Source of the DNA: Candidatus Woesearchaeota archaeon
Lineage (GTDB): Archaea; Nanobdellota; Nanobdellia; Woesearchaeales; WJKR01
Length of the DNA stretch: 6,062 bases
NCBI GenBank assembly: GCA_014729015.1
Contig: WJKR01000011.1
Location: 1 to 6,062 of the forward strand
Direction of reading: 5' to 3'
The translations under genes and the position numbers were made by a program. Shown here piece by piece: positions 5,076 through 6,062 of the stretch. The notes beneath the pieces are model-generated. The model did no database searches, was not told where the DNA came from, and worked only from the letters and a program-made list of their open reading frames with translations. The number at the start of each line of letters is the position of its first letter. Position 1 is the stretch's first letter.

Positions 5076-5083
5076 TTTATAAA
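5076..5083 (-). promoter_or_regulatory. TATA-box candidate for the histone-like gene
   Basis: TTTATAAA, within AAATTTTATAAATAA on the minus strand, is centred about 56 bases before the ATG at 5023. The predicted start is near 5053, giving a leader of about 30 bases. No plus-strand gene follows that could use this palindromic box. Confidence 0.55.
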
Positions 5084-5103
5084 ATTTACGCTTCTAGAGA
5101 CGC

Positions 5104-5119
5104 TAAAACCCTTGAAAAC
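5104..5119 (-). terminator. Possible oligo-T terminator after glutamyl-tRNA synthetase
   Basis: Directly after the TAG stop, the minus strand reads GGTTTTCAAGGGTTTT. Two T4 tracts without a stem are a weak signal of the kind archaeal RNA polymerase can use. Read-through into the histone-like gene is not excluded. Confidence 0.25.
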
Positions 5120-6062
5120 CTACTCATGAGCGAACCAGAACAGCGGGGTGTCACCGGTTTCGTCCAATCGGCAGAACGCGTAGCGCTCGAACTGGATGAC
5201 CGCGCCTTTTTCCAGGTCGGAGATATTGGCTTCTGCGACGATATCGACGGTTTTGGTGTCTGGCAAGAACACTTTCGCCTTGACTTCATGGTCGTCCTTC
5301 GGCACGAAGTGGATTAGTGGGCCTTTTGTGCGCTTGAATGACTCATAGTCCTGGCTGACGAATTCGTAGGTGGTGTCATCGACCTTCTTGACGTTCATCG
5401 CGTCCATGAATCTGGCGAGGGTTCCTGGTTGTATGCCGTCGTTATCTTTCTTCTCCAGGTAGTATTGCTCGGTAACCGATAATTTTCGTTCTCCTTTCGG
5501 CTCATCAGGATGATATGATAACGTGAACGCCTTCAGGCTTGGCGGAATGTTCTTTACCGTAACGACGGCGGGTTCTTTGACGGCGAAGAATCTTTTCGCT
5601 CGCTTGTCCAACAAGTTCCTGTTAATGGCGGCGATGACCGAGAAATCCACTGTTGTTAGTTGTTTGCTCATCCCGACTTTTTTTGCTAGCTCGTAATAGG
5701 ATTCCTTGATGATGCCTCTCCTTCTCAACGCACGTAGTGTGACGAGTCGCGGGTCGTCCCAGCCGATGTATGCTCCTGAGTTGATGAGCTCCCGTATTTC
5801 TCGCCCTTTCGTTGTGGAGCCTTTGACGGTGAAACGGCCGTAATGCTTGTAGTTGACTTTTGGGAAGTTAAGCAACAGACCAATGTAGTCCTGGAGTTCG
5901 ATTCTGGTGTCGAATTCGTTGCTACGTATGACGTGCGTGACGCCGCACAGGTATTCCTCGACCGTGCTCTCGAAGTCGTATAGCGGCCACACCTTGTATT
6001 TCTTTCCGGCTTTGTAGTGTTCGGCGTAGCACAGACGATAGATGACGGGGTCGCGCATCACC
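5120..6062 (-). CDS. gltX: Glutamyl-tRNA synthetase, C-terminal part (N-terminus beyond the right edge)
   Basis: The frame enters from the right edge and ends at TAG 5120-5122, giving 313 residues of a protein usually about 550-570 long; the N-terminal HIGH region lies outside. It charges tRNA-Glu, and in most archaea also tRNA-Gln for later amidation. In window numbering (1 = the codon at 6059-6061), the class I catalytic-domain signature VMRDPVIYRL (1-10), the YDFESTVEEYLCGVTH segment (28-43) and GWDDPRLVTLRALRRRGI (100-117) are clear. The KMSKS position is the degenerate GSTTKG (81-86). NRNLLDKRAKRFF (147-159) leads into the anticodon-binding barrels, which end with VIQFERYAFCRLD. GluRS and GlnRS share these motifs; archaeal origin makes GluRS the right call. 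The GTG/ATG near the edge are internal codons, not the start. Confidence 0.94.
   Translation of the reverse strand, partial: VMRDPVIYRLCYAEHYKAGKKYKVWPLYDFESTVEEYLCGVTHVIRSNEFDTRIELQDYIGLLLNFPKVNYKHYGRFTVKGSTTKGREIRELINSGAYIGWDDPRLVTLRALRRRGIIKESYYELAKKVGMSKQLTTVDFSVIAAINRNLLDKRAKRFFAVKEPAVVTVKNIPPSLKAFTLSYHPDEPKGERKLSVTEQYYLEKKDNDGIQPGTLARFMDAMNVKKVDDTTYEFVSQDYESFKRTKGPLIHFVPKDDHEVKAKVFLPDTKTVDIVAEANISDLEKGAVIQFERYAFCRLDETGDTPLFWFAHE

Noticed and set aside
5088..5110. Possible hairpin around CTTCTAGAGAC after gltX.
   Set aside because: The flanking GCGT copies are direct, not inverted, and only TCTAGA is palindromic, so no stable stem forms.
5045..5317. Plus-strand 90-codon frame across the histone-like promoter and the end of gltX.
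   Set aside because: Most of it is antisense to conserved GluRS sequence, and it has no ribosome binding site; its start lies in the promoter region of the opposite strand.

Overview
The window looks archaeal, most likely from a DPANN-type genome such as a Woesearchaeota relative. The evidence is a group II chaperonin (thermosome), an archaeal-type glutamyl-tRNA synthetase, an archaeal-type cytidylate kinase, archaeal TATA boxes (TTTAAA or TTTATA cores) before nearly every gene, GAGGTG ribosome binding sites, and a very compact layout. The phylum is inferred from the gene set and style; the domain is well supported.

Positions 1-2031 hold three minus-strand genes, read right to left: an archaeal (d)CMP kinase, a small E1-like ThiF/MoeB-family adenylating protein, and a DHH-family phosphoesterase cut by the left edge. 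The two gaps between them are 38 bases each. Both gaps, or the stop codon beside them, contain a TATA-like box, so each gene may have its own promoter. Positions 2032-2141 form a divergent promoter region between the kinase and the plus-strand thermosome gene, which ends at 3779.

Positions 3780-4872 hold a short promoter region and a two-gene plus-strand unit. The first gene encodes a coiled-coil protein with a long Pro/Gln/Ser-rich tail and a small basic C-terminus. It overlaps by ATGA a small, basic, helical 85-residue protein. Neither has a function I can assign. A 56-codon minus-strand gene (4853-5023) converges on this unit and overlaps it by 20 bases. It encodes a minimal histone-fold protein ending at the conserved R-T...D motif. 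A perfect hairpin followed by T-rich sequence lies on its stop codon. To the right, 5120-6062 on the minus strand is the C-terminal part of glutamyl-tRNA synthetase, cut by the right edge.

Most genes are housekeeping: protein folding, tRNA charging, pyrimidine nucleotide phosphorylation and chromatin. The least explained parts are the coiled-coil/proline-rich two-gene unit, the miniature histone-fold gene with its overlapping terminator, and the E1-like protein with altered signature residues. I saw no tRNA, rRNA, CRISPR array, insertion sequence or prophage signal. No gene-free stretch is longer than about 110 bases.
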